A stretch of DNA of 64,000 bases from the NCBI GenBank assembly GCA_022376925.1, contig JAIOJX010000026.1:200608400-200672399 (forward strand). The letters are read 5' to 3'. Positions within the stretch are counted from its first letter, which is position 1; the number at the start of each line of letters is the position of its first letter. The translations under genes and the position numbers were made by a program. Source of the DNA: Tragulus kanchil (taxonomy: Eukaryota; Chordata; Mammalia; Artiodactyla; Tragulidae). Shown in pieces: positions 49,301-61,590 of the stretch. The notes under the pieces are model-generated. The model made no database searches and had not been told where the DNA came from. It saw only the letters and a list, made by a program, of their open reading frames with translations.

Positions 49301-51270
49301 AATGAGCTCATCTTATTGTCACCTTTTCTACTCAGTAGATTCTTCTCTCAAGTAACTAATATTTTGTAGAAATCTGAATCAAACATATAAGGTATCAGTT
49401 AGGATATCTGCTATCAAAGTTCAATAGAAGTTTATTACACCTCACAGATTTGCTTACTTTAGTAATTAAAGGTAAAGTTCTGGAAAATAATATTTTGTTG
49501 TTTGCTATTGAGGAAGAAGGAGAAGCAAATTAGTATCACATTTTTATAGGAAATTATTTTATGATACATAAATTGAATCACAGTTGCTACATCATACCAT
49601 TATGACTTTCTTTGCCTGCTAGGAAATCCATTTCTTGCAGCACAGAAGTAGAACTAACTACATTTTAAACCTTGACTAGTTCGATTCCACAAACATGGAG
49701 AACTTATTATGTGCAAGGCACCGTGAAACACTCTCCGGGTGATTCAAAGATAAATAAGACAAAACTCCTGCAGCCAAAGAACTTGCCATTTACCAGAGAG
49801 AACAAGAAAAGCACAAAAATAATAAAACACAAGGCTGCCTAGAGAGAGCTATCTGGCTCAATGCAAAAAGCAGTCTTTATACCCAAACATACTGCTTCTA
49901 AACTTGGTCATGACATTTACTAATAAATGTATACACATTTTGAACATATTTTGCCCCTTTTGCGAAACAGAGATGTTAGTGATAGCCTTAAACTCATGCC
50001 AGAATCTTTTGGGAGTAGTCGATGTAAAGCATCTAGCAGACAAGACATTCCAGGTTAGTTTCCCTGGAAAGAGACTCTAAAATGTTTCCCTTTGGGAAGA
50101 TTGATGCTCTTGGGAGGGAAGCAAGGCTGGACTCCTTCCCCCCCCCAACCAAAACCCCCTCTAGGCCATCTCATAGCCTCCATGTAAATCCCTTAGTCCC
50201 ACAGTGCCCTGACAATAGTTATCTCTTTTACATATGATAGTATAGGTTTCCATGTTACTCTTTCCATACTTCTTATCCACTCTTCCTTCCCCCCAGTGTC
50301 AATAAGTCTGTTCTCTAAGTCTGTTTTTCCACCACTGCTCTTCATGTGTATTTATCAGTACCATCTTACTAGATTCCATATATATGTGTTAGTATACTAT
50401 ACTTGTCCTTCTCTAGAAATGAGCTCATCTTATTGTCACCTTTTCTACTCAGTAGATTCTTCTCTCAAGTAACTAATATTTTGTAGAAATCTGAATCAAA
50501 CATATAAGGTATCAGTTAGGATATCTGCTATCAAAGTTCAATAGAAGTTTATTACACCTCACAGATTTGCTTACTTTAGTAATTAAAGGTAAAGTTCTGG
50601 AAAATAATATTTTGTTGTTTGCTATTGAGGAAGAAGGAGAAGCAAATTAGTATCACATTTTTATAGGAAATTATTTTATGATACATAAATTGAATCACAG
50701 TTGCTACATCATACCATTATGACTTTCTTTGCCTGCTAGGAAATCCATTTCTTGCAGCACAGAAGTAGAACTAACTACATTTTAAACCTTGACTAGTTCG
50801 ATTCCACAAACATGGAGAACTTATTATGTGCAAGGCACCGTGAAACACTCTCCGGGTGATTCAAAGATAAATAAGACAAAACTCCTGCAGCCAAAGAACT
50901 TGCCATTTACCAGAGAGAACAAGAAAAGCACAAAAATAATAAAACACAAGGCTGCCTAGAGAGAGCTATCTGGCTCAATGCAAAAAGCAGTCTTTATACC
51001 CAAACATACTGCTTCTAAACTTGGTCATGACATTTACTAATAAATGTATACACATTTTGAACATATTTTGCCCCTTTTGCGAAACAGAGATGTTAGTGAT
51101 AGCCTTAAACTCATGCCAGAATCTTTTGGGAGTAGTCGATGTAAAGCATCTAGCAGACAAGACATTCCAGGTTAGTTTCCCTGGAAAGAGACTCTAAAAT
51201 GGAAACTTCTCCCTAGGAAGTTTCTTATGCTGAGATCTCAGAATTGATGCTCTTGGGAGGGAAGCAAGCA
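49041..51270. repeat. Direct tandem duplication, period 1117 bp, with ragged end
   Basis: Copy 1 is 49041-50157 and copy 2 is 50158-51270. The last 90 bases of copy 1 are a shortened, altered version of 51195-51275 ('ggaagattgatgctcttggg' follows an apparent loss, and a C run 'ccttccccccccc' is added). Copy 2 begins within the reverse L1 at 'cctctaggccatctc'. Confidence 0.9.
49680..49815 (+). mobile_element. L2-type LINE remnant
   Basis: 'ccacaaacatggagaactta', 'ttatgtgcaaggcaccgtga' and 'tcaaagataaataagacaaa' follow the ancient repeat order 'tattgagcacctactatgtg ... ccaggcactgt ... aataagac'. Duplicated at 50797-50932. Confidence 0.5.
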
Positions 51271-52295
51271 GGACTGGACAGAGGGTGAGGATGGGATATG
51301 AAGCAATTTCAGCACAGAGAACTCTGGAGCTGGATAGCTCTGCAGTATTCTCTCAGACTGGGGCAAGGGAGTGAGGCATCGAGAGCCCTATAGGACACGT
51401 GGGCCAGGGGCCTGATCTTAGAAGAGGCAACTCCTCAGCTGCTGCTTAGTGCTGGCAAAGGGAAACTGCTGGAGTTGAGGGAAGAGGATCTCATTTGTGA
51501 GTGGTCAGCCTTCATGCCCTCCAGCAGCAGGGGAATGAGAGATTCGCCCCTAATGGAGGAAGTAGTGGGGAGAGAGGAGGAATACAGCCAGTATGCCACA
51601 CTGTACATTTTAAATGTTTTCTGCTTTAAATGCATCTACTTTCCTGCCACTTAAAAAAAAATTATAAACATAACACATGCACAAGATAATTTGGATAGTA
51701 TAGAAAAATGTAACATTTAAAAAATTTATATCACCCACAATCCTATAACACCATTGCTAGCCTTTTGCTACATTTCTTTCTGGTATTTTTAAGCATATTT
51801 ACCTTCTTTGAAACAATAGTATTACAATGGGAAAAATTATATTTTTTTCTTTCTTTTTCTTGGGAAAAACTATTTTATGTACTTTTTCATGCTGTGAAAA
51901 TTTTCTGATGTAAGAAAATGTTCATTTACAAGATTGTTTTGGTTTTATTGTCTTCGACTATACTGTATTCCAAAATTTGCCAAACTAAAACTTTCCTTAG
52001 GAAAAATTCACAAAAATGAAAAATTGCTATGCCAAAGACTATTTACATTTTTAAGGCTTTGATACATGTTAAACTATTCTGTAGAAATTCTCACCAGTAA
52101 GGTGTGAGACTTTCTTTTCTCTTGCCCTTACCAAGATTGGGTATTATCATTCTTTTTAGTCTGCCTGCTTTAAAAATCTATTTTTATTATTAACGAATAC
52201 AGATGCAATGAAAGCAGCAGAAATCGAAAAATATCTATGAAGATTCAAAAGTGGAAGAGATTATATCAAATCAAGGAAAATTAGAAAAGACTGCC
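51271..52295. other. Non-coding; less AT-rich start, AT-rich remainder
   Basis: 51271-51560 is the least AT-rich part of this area and I recognise no gene in it. 51640-52290 is AT-rich, with 'ttataaacataacacatgca', 'cccacaatcctataacacca' and 'ctgtagaaattctcaccagt' reminiscent of a very old L1 3' end. I cannot define its limits. Confidence 0.35.
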
Positions 52296-52536
52296 AAGGG
52301 AAAAAAAAGACCTTAAGTGATAGACATATTTTCAACAAATACAAATGGAAAGGATTTCAGAGAAAACATCAAGAACAAATACAACATTAGGAAAACAGTA
52401 AATAAATATTTTGATTAGAATGGAGGAGTGAAAAAACATCAGAAGTAGAATGAGACCATAATGAAGCACAGAAATGGCAAGTGAGTTCAAATTTGAACAA
52501 TAATCAATAACTGCCTGACACTGATGTTGATAACAG

Positions 52537-52690
52537 GACTCCCCGATGGTTCAGTGCTTAAAGAATCTGTCTGCAGTGCAGGAGACGCCAGAAACATGGG
52601 ATTTATCCCTGGGTCGGGAAGATGCTCTGGGGGAGGCAATGGCAACCCACCCCAACATTCTTGTCTGGAAAAATCCCATGGACAGCGCAG
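52537..52690 (+). mobile_element. Bov-tA SINE, forward, 3'-truncated
   Basis: 'ggactccccgatggttcagt', 'gaatctgtctgcagtgcagg', 'tttatccctgggtcgggaag' and 'atggcaacccaccccaacat' form a forward Bov-tA that ends at 'catggacagcgc'. Confidence 0.9.
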
Positions 52691-53561
52691 GAACTATCAT
52701 AAGGGTCATTTATTGTTTAAGAAACCTTTATTCATCACCTACGATATGCCAAGCACTTGTATTATTGAGGAAGGGACATAGAAATTCTTATCAATCTGGA
52801 GTGCATAGGAAGAAAGCACACAGAAAGAGAAGGTCAGAAGAACATTATGTTTGCAAAATGGGAGACTAACAAGCCAGATAAGAGGCAGAGAGAGTGTAAT
52901 CCAGATGAAAGCCAGGAGACTGAAATGCCATGGACACAGATGGAGGAATGCTGAGATGGACACAGGAATCAATGTGGAGAAACAGAGGAAGGTAAAAATT
53001 GAGAAAAAAATGATTGGATATGGCAATTCAGGGATCATCTGTAGCAATTTAAAGAGTAGAGCTGTTTTTACAGCGATGGAAAAGGAAGCAACATTGTGAG
53101 GGAATAAAGTAAATAGTGTGGAAATGGAGGAAATATAATTTCCAAATTGGTCATTGAAAAAATAGAAAGTTAATGGAATTAGAATAGTAGAATGAGAGCA
53201 GGAGAAGGAAGTATGTTGAAGAAAAGGTTTTCGATTAAATACGAAGTGCCTGGGAATAAATGTAATAATACCAACAACAAGGAAGGACACAATCTTTGTG
53301 AAGTCAATCGTAAAGCCCTGAAGGGAAAAAAAAGACCTTAAGTGATAGACATATTTTCAACAAATACAAATGGAAAGGATTTCAGAGAAAACATCAAGAA
53401 CAAATACAACATTAGGAAAACAGTAAATAAATATTTTGATTAGAATGGAGGAGTGAAAAAACATCAGAAGTAGAATGAGACCATAATGAAGCACAGAAAT
53501 GGCAAGTGAGTTCAAATTTGAACAATAATCAATAACTGCCTGACACTGATGTTGATAACAG

Positions 53562-53715
53562 GACTCCCCGATGGTTCAGTGCTTAAAGAATCTGTCTGCA
53601 GTGCAGGAGACGCCAGAAACATGGGATTTATCCCTGGGTCGGGAAGATGCTCTGGGGGAGGCAATGGCAACCCACCCCAACATTCTTGTCTGGAAAAATC
53701 CCATGGACAGCGCAG
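53562..53715 (+). mobile_element. Bov-tA SINE (duplicate of 52537-52690)
   Basis: The same insertion, carried in the second copy of the 1025-bp duplication. Confidence 0.9.
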
Positions 53716-54439
53716 GAACTATCATAAGGGTCATTTATTGTTTAAGAAACCTTTATTCATCACCTACGATATGCCAAGCACTTGTATTATTGAGGAAGGG
53801 ACATAGAAATTCTTATCAATCTGGAGTGCATAGGAAGAAAGCACACAGAAAGAGAAGGTCAGACGAACATTATGTTTGCAAAATGGGAGACTAACAAGCC
53901 AGATAAGAGGCAGAGAGAGTGTAATCCAGATGAAAGCCAGGAGACTGAAATGCCATGGACACAGATGGAGGAATGCTGAGATGGACACAGGAATCAATGT
54001 GGAGAAACAGAGGAAGGTAAAAATTGAGAAAAAAATGATTGGATATGGCAATTCAGGGATCATCTGTAGCAATTTAAAGAGTAGAGCTGTTTTTACAGCG
54101 ATGGAAAAGGAAGCAACATTGTGAGGGAATAAAGTAAATAGTGTGGAAATGGAGGAAATATAATTTCCAAATTGGTCATTGAAAAAATAGAAAGTTAATG
54201 GAATTAGAATAGTAGAATGAGAGCAGGAGAAGGAAGTATGTTGAAGAAAAGGTTTTCGATTAAATACGAAGTGCCTGGGAATAAATGTAATAATACCAAC
54301 AACAAGGAAGGACACAATCTTTGTGAAGTCAATCGTAAAGCCTCCCTGACAGGCACAAAAGAAGACCTGAATAAGTGGAGAAGCTACTACATGCACGGAT
54401 GAGAAGACGCATCAGGTCAAAGATGTCAGTCTTCATCAA

Positions 54440-55390
54440 ACTAATACATAAAATAACACAAAACTAAACAAAAATTGTAACAAAATTTTTCTTGGAAGAA
54501 GCAAATGGGAGTGGGATAAGGCAGACTTGTTTTACTAGATAGCAAAACACATAAGCAACACTGCGGCATTGGTGGAATATTAGATAAAATGACCAAACAG
54601 AATAGACTCACACATACAATGACATTGATATACGAAAGAGATAACACATCAAGAAAATGGTAAAAGGTGGACTTCTCAGGTGGCTCAGTGGTAAAGAATC
54701 CACCTGAAATGCAGGAGACACAGACTCAGCCCCTGAGCTGGGGAGATCCCCTAAAGAAGAAAACGGCAACCCACTCCAGCATTCTTGCCTGGAAAAGCCC
54801 ATAGACAGAGGACCCTGGCAGAGTACCATCCATGGGGCTGCAAAAGAATCAGACACAACTCAGTGACTAAATGACAACAACAAAAAACAATTAATAAGGA
54901 TATAATAAAAATTAGATAACGACATTATAATAAATGGAAAAGTTAATTTCAGAAAGTATAGAATAGAATAAAAAGTTGTTAAACTTTGAAAAGCATCAAA
55001 AGAAGACTTAGTAGGATCCGTTCATGACCTCATGTAAGAAATGCCTTTTGTACTAAATAGGATACAAAAGCTAAAAACTACAGTGTAAGACTGATAATTT
55101 TGATTACATTATTTAAAAAGGATACCATATACATAGTTGAAATACAAGTAACAGACTGTAATAAAATATAAATTATACAGGAAGAAATGAAGGATTAGCA
55201 CCTAGAATGTATAAAAATTTGTATCAATCACGGAGAAAGAGACAAAAGTGAGATTAATAGCTCACAAAAATGAAAGGCAAACAACTGATACTACTGAAAA
55301 GTATACTCAGTCATATGTCTGATGATGGAATAAAGTAACACACCAATTGAAAAAGTGATTGAAAAGTGATACCAATTTTTTTACCCAACA
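54440..55390 (+). mobile_element. Decayed L1 (L1M-type) ORF2 3' part, forward, split by a SINE
   Basis: 'agatagcaaaacacataagc', 'ttagataaaatgaccaaaca', 'tagactcacacatacaatga', and after the SINE 'aagaaatgccttttgtacta', 'ttgattacattatttaaaaa' and 'aagtaacagactgtaataaa' track L1 ORF2 codons with many broken frames. Confidence 0.65.
54666..54882 (+). mobile_element. Bov-tA SINE, forward, in L1
   Basis: 'ggtggacttctcaggtggct', 'aatccacctgaaatgcagga', 'gcaacccactccagcattct' and 'cagacacaactcagtgacta' form a full forward unit. It is younger than the L1 it interrupts. Confidence 0.92.
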
Positions 55391-56382
55391 GATCACTTAA
55401 AATTTTCAAGAATTTAAAATACCAAAAATTGATGAGACAGAATTTGAGTTTAGAGGTCTATTTGATTCCAAAAACCCTGATCCTAACCACTTTTTTATCT
55501 AAGAGAGTAAAGGCTTTGCTACTAAACAAGAACAGCAGACTCAGAGGGTGGTTCCCAGAGCAGCAGCAGAACAGCATCACTTGAACTCTGTTAGATGAAA
55601 TTAGAAAAGTCTGGGATGTTTAGTAATGTGGCTGAGCAAGTATGAAGGGCATGAGAACCTCATCCTCATGGTTCATGAGTCTATAGGAATGGGACAGATT
55701 TCCACTGGAAAGATTTTTTGCATTATTCCATGACAGTGAAATTTGTAATTATCTTTACTATTAACTATTAATATCAATTATTTTATGACATACAAGTTAT
55801 TAACATCTGTTATGATTATAATATAATGTTGATTCCATTTTATTTTGAACACCACAATTTTGTTATCTACTGAACATCAGTAGTTGGAAACTACATTTAA
55901 TACACAATGTAATATGTTAAGCAAAAGTATGCCTTCTCCCTACATTGCTACTGACTTTCTGTCTCAGATTTTCAAAAGTTTAAAACTTAGGAAAATGTTT
56001 AAGAGTATTTCTAAAGTTGAACTATTTCCACTCTTAAACCTTATCCTAGCAAACATAGCAAAATTACAAGCGGTATCTTCAACAAAACATCTTCTTGAAT
56101 TTTCTCAGAATCTTGGTTTCTGCCTTTCTCCTTTGCTATTTCTAGTGGCCTCACCAGAATCCTCTGATCATAATCCTAATTATAGACCTAGGAGACTAAT
56201 TCTTAGAGTCATGTCTCTCAGAACAGCGTTTTTAATCCTTAAGAGTTAAAGATCTACACTGAAAGCCTCAGTGGGGTACACTTTACGTCCTGCTCAGTGA
56301 CCAAATGCAGTCAAGAAGTGAATGTGTCACAGCAAGGCAGCACCATCCGCTCTCATCAAAGGGTTAGTGAAAGGGACGTTGC
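55391..56382. other. Non-coding, possible MER5-like scrap, otherwise unrecognised
   Basis: 55540-55600 ('ggtggttcccagagcagcag', 'cagcatcacttgaactctgt') faintly resembles a MER5A hAT fragment. 55720-56290 has a forward open frame of 121 codons (55884-56249) that I cannot assign. It has no domain that I recognise. Confidence 0.35.
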
Positions 56383-58521
56383 AATGTGCAAAAATCCACA
56401 AAAATGTCACAGTTTTAAACAAAATTCTTCAAAATCCAAACTGACTGCTGTGCATTGGGAAGAACTTATTTTTCAAGAAGAACCACCACACATCTTCTTC
56501 CCCCCAAGACTATGGAGGCAAGTTTCCAACATTCACCATGAAACAGTGTGTGTAAAGACTGCAAGATCAACCCTGGAATTAAAAAGCAAATAAACAAAAC
56601 ACTTTATAGGGTCAGGCTTAGAAAGGCGGTACTGTTCTCTGGACAGAAATGAGGCTGCAGGTTGGTATTTCAAAAAAGCCACAAATTCTGTATCTGTCCC
56701 ACATGGGAAATAATAATTTTATTGAATAATAAATTAAAAATGAATCCACTTCTTTCTCCTTATAACTTTAGTAAGTACTTATGATGTGGTCTTTTGTAGT
56801 CAGAGTGCAATTCATCAGTTAATGAATGAAAGAAGTATTTTATGAGTCTGTGTGTACAATTATCCAAAATAAAAGTGTAAGAACAAAGTGAAAAAATATT
56901 TCAAGAAACTTAATTTTGAAAGACAAATAAACTAATTTCCTTCAGGGTGTCAAGTATGCTGGTGGTGTTGGCACAGCCTCCAAAGATTTTAGGCTCCACA
57001 AGCAAGAAGTACAGGACAGCTCTGAGTCCCTCTAAATCTCCATTCACAAGAGTAAAATATGGATGTTTACAAAGATCCATTTCGAATTTTATCACTTTCA
57101 GCCCAGGATCATCTGAAATCTTGTAAAGTCTCAATGTCATTTGGTTATTTAAATAAAAATCAAGAGGGAGCAAAGTTGAATGCTTCCTTAGTAGGCAATG
57201 CTTCCAAATATATTTAATAAGAAAGATTAGTAACATAATAAGTGATTAGGCTATTTAGTTGTAATAAGAAAATTGATTCTTATTCTTATAGGAATCAAGA
57301 TAATGTTAGAGTTTTGATTATGAGAAATAGTTCTTACCACACAATAAATAACTTACCTTTTCTACTACAGTTTCCAGTAAATGCTCATTTTATTTATGCT
57401 CATAAATAATTTGTCTTTGTTTCAAATACACATGGAAGACTAAAATGTAATGTGCAAAAATCCACAAAAATGTCACAGTTTTAAACAAAATTCTTCAAAA
57501 TCCAAACTGACTGCTGTGCATTGGGAAGAACTTATTTTTCAAGAAGAACCACCACACATCTTCTTCCCCCCAAGACTATGGAGGCAAGTTTCCAACATTC
57601 ACCATGAAACAGTGTGTGTAAAGACTGCAAGATCAACCCTGGAATTAAAAAGCAAATAAACAAAACACTTTATAGGGTCAGGCTTAGAAAGGCGGTACTG
57701 TTCTCTGGACAGAAATGAGGCTGCAGGTTGGTATTTCAAAAAAGCCACAAATTCTGTATCTGTCCCACATGGGAAATAATAATTTTATTGAATAATAAAT
57801 TAAAAATGAATCCACTTCTTTCTCCTTATAACTTTAGTAAGTACTTATGATGTGGTCTTTTGTAGTCAGAGTGCAATTCATCAGTTAATGAATGAAAGAA
57901 GTATTTTATGAGTCTGTGTGTACAATTATCCAAAATAAAAGTGTAAGAACAAAGTGAAAAAATATTTCAAGAAACTTAATTTTTGAAAGAAAAATAAACT
58001 AATTTCCTTCAGGGTGTCAAGTATGCTGGTGGTGTTGGCACAGCCTCCAAAGATTTTAGGCTCCACAAGCAAGAAGTACAGGACAGCTCTGAGTCCCTCT
58101 AAATCTCCATTCACAAGAGTAAAATATGGATGTTTACAAAGATCCATTTCGAATTTTATCACTTTCAGCCCAGGATCATCTGAAATCTTGTAAAGTCTCA
58201 ATGTCATTTGGTTATTTAAATAAAAATCAAGAGGGAGCAAAGTTGAATGCTTCCTTAGTAGGCAATGCTTCCAAATATATTTAATAAGAAAGATTAGTAA
58301 CATAATAAGTGATTAGGCTATTTAGTTGTAATAAGAAAATTGATTCTTATTCTTATAGGAATCAAGATAATGTTAGAGTTTTGATTATGAGAAATAGTTC
58401 TTACCACACAATAAATAACTTACCTTTTCTACTACAGTTTCCAGTAAATGCTCATTTTATTTATGCTCATAAATAATTTGTCTTTGTTTCAAATACACAT
58501 GGAAGACTAAAATGTAATGTG
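56383..58521. repeat. Direct tandem duplication, period 1066 bp
   Basis: Copy 1 is 56383-57448 and copy 2 is 57449-58521. Single-base differences fall near 56921 and 57992 ('aattttgaaagacaaat' against 'aatttttgaaagaaaaat'). The join uses microhomology 'aatgt' ('actaaaatgtaa' plus 'tgtgcaaaaatcc'). Confidence 0.92.
56912..57236 (-). other. Unassigned reverse open frame, possible decayed exon
   Basis: The reverse strand is open for about 108 codons and ends in a stop near 56910. The second half has protein-like composition, with 'DDPGLKVIKFEMDLCKHPYF' and 'GLRAVLYFLLVEPKIF' as landmarks, and is less repetitive than its neighbours. A splice-acceptor-like 'ttacaagatttcag' precedes it on that strand, but I see no convincing donor after it. 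I do not recognise the family. It could be a decayed exon, a pseudogene fragment or chance. A copy lies at 57979-58303. Confidence 0.3.
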
Positions 58522-58992
58522 AAAGGCCCATATGGCCAAAGATTTTATATTCACAAACTCATTGAAATAAGGGGTATGAAGACATCTATTTTTGAAACAT
58601 CATCCTGAACAGGATTTAGGATTGGTGTTGACAAGGATAAAAAAGTGAGTTTTGCACAATTTTTCTGTATGTGGCCATACTACTCAGGTAAATGACTGAC
58701 TCTAAGAAATTTTAGTTGATTCTATTGAGTTAATGGGCTCTCATAAATGTTTATTGAGAGCTATCACTGGCAATAATACTGATAACAGGTAAAACTTTTC
58801 CCACATGACCCGACAGTCTTCTCTAAGTACTTTATGTGAATGAACTCTCTTAATAATTACAAGGGGTGCCCCCTGGAGGGGCAGCAGTCACAGCAAGAGT
58901 GCTGGTGCCTCAGGCTTACTTGACATCCTGGCTCTGCAGTGGAAACGAGTGTGTATGAGGAAAAGTCTCAACAAATAAAAGGTTAACTTGAG
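58522..58992. other. Non-coding, nothing recognised
   Basis: AT-rich unique sequence. A short less AT-rich patch is present near 58862-58915. Confidence 0.4.
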
Positions 58993-59225
58993 GGCTTCCC
59001 TGGTGGTCCAGTAGGTGAAGAGTCCGCCTTGCAGTGCAGGGGGTACCACTTCAATCCCTGGCCCGGAGGATCCCACCAGAGTGGCTGGACCGGTGTGTCC
59101 AATTACGAGCCAGCGCTCTGAAGCGTATGTGCCCAGAGCCAGTGCTCTGCAGCAAGAGAGGCTGCTGCAATGGGAGGTCCACACAGGCCAAAGAATAAAG
59201 ACGGATGAAAATAAATAAATTAAAA
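58993..59225 (+). mobile_element. CHR-type SINE, forward
   Basis: Head 'gggcttccctggtggtccag'. Middle 'gtgtgtccaattacgagcca'. End 'gaggctgctgcaatgggagg' and 'aagaataaagacggatgaaa'. 'cttgagggcttcc' before and 'gtgaacttgataaa' after may contain remnants of a target-site duplication, but I cannot fix it. Confidence 0.92.
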
Positions 59226-59379
59226 AACAATAAAAGAGGCCAAAATTTAAAAAAGAAAAAAAAGAAGGGACAACTTTACAAAAAAAAAGGTGAACTTGAT
59301 AAAATCTATAACAAATGTACTTGGAAGTGAAGTATTTCTTTTAAAGTCAGAAATAAGACTGGATGTCCTCTTTTGTGGG

Positions 59380-59882
59380 TTGAATGGTATCTCCCGGACT
59401 CCAAGTTAATTGAAGTCCTAACTCTCAAGACCTCAGAATGTGGCCTTTGTTGGGGACAAGTTCTTTACAGAAGCAAACAAGTTAAGATGAGGTCATTAGG
59501 GTGGACCCCAATCTCACATGGCTGGTGTCCTTTTTTAAAAAGGTGAAATTTGGGGACAGATGTTTACAGGGAGAGTGTTACTATAAAGTCAGTCAAGGAA
59601 AGAGGCCTAGAAGAGAACCCTTCCTCACAGCCATGCCTGTCAACACCTTGATTTATTTAGTTAGTTTTTGGCCTTACCCCACAGCATGTGGGAACTTAGT
59701 GCAGGAATGGAAACCTGCACCCCCTGCATTGGAAGGCAAAGTCTTAACCACTGGACTGCCAAGGGACATCTCAACACCTTGATTTATAAATTCCAAACTG
59801 TAAGATAGTAAAATTCTGTTATTTAAGCCTCGCAGTTTGTGATGCTTTGTTACAGCAGTCTTTGCAAACTAATACACCCTCT
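59380..59882 (+). mobile_element. MaLR-type (MLT1-like) LTR, split by a SINE
   Basis: 'gtgggttgaatggtatctcc', 'aattgaagtcctaactctca', 'cctcagaatgtggcctttgt', 'gatgaggtcattagggtgga', 'ctggtgtccttttttaaaaa', and after the SINE 'aaactgtaagatagtaaaat', 'tctgttatttaagcctcgca' and 'gcaaactaatacaccc' follow the order of MLT1-related LTRs. It is a solo, decayed endogenous-retrovirus LTR without coding sequence. Confidence 0.7.
59640..59770 (-). mobile_element. ART2/CHR-type SINE, reverse, internally deleted
   Basis: 'tttatttagttagtttttgg', 'cttaccccacagcatgtggg', 'ctgcaccccctgcattggaa' and 'cttaaccactggactgccaa' are the reverse of a CHR head and tail with the middle missing. The 17-bp string 'tcaacaccttgatttat' stands on both sides (59640-59656 and 59770-59786), a perfect target-site duplication. 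Confidence 0.85.
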
Positions 59883-59909
59883 TATATTCTCACTGCTTCA
59901 ATTAAACTT

Positions 59910-60115
59910 TTAATTGGAGGTACTACAAAAGTATAAAGATTGTAAAGAAACATAACTGTCAGTTACTGCAGAAAATATATTTCTAGAAAACCCAAGAGAT
60001 TCTACCAAAAAATCATTAGATATAATTAATGAGTTAGAGACCCCAACAAAGGGACATATATTAGGAGGAGAATCCATTACATCAATAGAAATCTACAACA
60101 ACAGAAAATGACTGT
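59910..60115 (+). mobile_element. Decayed L1 ORF2 fragment, forward
   Basis: 'agttactgcagaaaatatat', 'tagaaaacccaagagattct', 'accaaaaaatcattagatat' and 'aatccattacatcaatagaa' follow the L1 ORF2 segment downstream of the reverse-transcriptase core (the 'ENPKDSTKKLLE' type region). Frames are broken. Confidence 0.65.
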
Positions 60116-60520
60116 AATAATCACTTACCGTAATGACTCACACATGACTTTAGAATCTAAAATAATTGATCATGGTCTTTACAAGTGTAATTAATGAAAC
60201 ATTTTTGAAAGTCATTAAGTAGACCTAAGAAATAGATGTCTTTGTGAAGATTAAATAAAATAATCCGCATGGAGAGTGTAGAGAAGATATGGGACCTTAT
60301 GAGCACTCTGTAAACTGTAGTAGCTATTATGTTTATTCTGTTCATATAGTTGTGATTTTTTATTAAATATTTAAAGTCCTTTTGCATTTCTGGTAAGCAG
60401 CAAATAATTGTTATTCTTTTGCATTTTGGTTTCACTAAACTCGCAAATTACTTTTCCAGGCTTTCATAGACTTATCACAGTGCCTATTCCATGCCAAACC
60501 CTCTAGACAAGTAGCATGTT
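60116..60520. other. Non-coding, nothing recognised
   Basis: AT-rich unique sequence. Confidence 0.4.
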
Positions 60521-61370
60521 ACATTCCTCAAACACATTTCTATAAAGCTTCAAAATATGCAAATAATACTTCTTATAGTGTGAAAATAAACACAAATATG
60601 TAGTAAAAGTGGAAATAAATTTAGGTTAGAGATGGCTCTGTGCAGGGACAGAAACACAAGCAAAGAGCAGTACACAGGGGGCCCAACTAAATGTTTAACA
60701 TTTCATTTTTTAAAAAACTGGAAGCAGAAATCTCGGTATTCCTTATTCCTTATTTTATGTTTTATGTATCTGATACATGTCATAATAACTTCATTGGGAA
60801 AAGACCTTGTAACAGCTCATGTAAAACAAAAGAAAAGTTGGGGAATTCCTTTTAACTGTAAGCTCACTATGAATCATCAGTAAGATGTGGTTTCACAAAA
60901 TTACGGCAGTCTTGGGCAGCACTAAGAAAAACACTGTCTCAGTCAAGGCTGATACTAGGGACTCTGTTTTTTACAGATTCTCATTTATTTCCTTCTTCTA
61001 GGCTGTAAGAGATCTTTGTGTATCTGTTCTCTGATGTGTGATGTGTCTAAAATTGTTATGTGGCTGCTTGGCACATACTGGCCCAGAAACTTGTTAAATG
61101 ATGAACGAGTTTGTTCATATGTATAAATACAAGTATGTCTTTGTTTGGGTTCAATTTGCTATTATGTTGTTTAGAATTTATCAATCTATTTCATAAGTTG
61201 TATTGTTCCTTTCTCATACAGTTTTCTTCTGGTATCGGTATTAATGTCATTTTTGTCTATTGGTCTCTTATTCTCTGGAATCATTTATGCAAGATTAGGG
61301 TTAGGTAATCCTTGAATACTGGTCAGAGCTGTCTGTGTAATTACCTGGGATGTGTCTGTGTGTTTTTCAG

Positions 61371-61590
61371 TGCATGCTAAGTCACGTTAGTTGTGCCCAA
61401 CTCTGCGTGACCCTATGGACTATAGCCTGTTAGGCCCCTCTGTCCATGGTATTCTCCTGGCAAGAATACTGGAGTGGGCTGCCATTTCCTTCTCCAAGGG
61501 ACCTTCCCAACCCAGGGACTGAACCTGTGTCTCTGATATCTTCTCCGTTGGTAGGCAGGTTCTTTACCACTAACGCCGCCTGGGAAGCCC
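61371..61590 (-). mobile_element. Bov-tA SINE, reverse
   Basis: 'gtgcatgctaagtcacgtta', 'gtattctcctggcaagaata', 'ttcccaacccagggactgaa' and 'ctaacgccgcctgggaagcc' form a full reverse unit. Confidence 0.92.

Larger units (their letters stand above)
52296..54341. repeat. Direct tandem duplication, period 1025 bp
   Basis: Copy 1 is 52296-53320 and copy 2 is 53321-54341. At least one substitution ('cagaagaacatt' against 'cagacgaacatt'). The join is 'gtaaagccctg' plus 'aagggaaaaaaaagacc', while the true continuation is 'gcctccctgacaggcac'. The long reverse open frame in this unit (about 180-210 codons) is low in complexity, rich in F, S, I and L, and overlaps a forward SINE. I do not treat it as a gene. 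Confidence 0.9.

Noticed and set aside
52739..54396. Long reverse open frames (about 183 and 210 codons) rich in F, S, I, L
   Set aside because: The two are copies of one frame made by a tandem duplication. The composition is that of antisense A-rich DNA, the frame overlaps the SINE region's edge, and no domain is visible.
61290..61310. 'ttagggttagg' as an interstitial telomere repeat
   Set aside because: Fewer than two full units are present, within expectation by chance.
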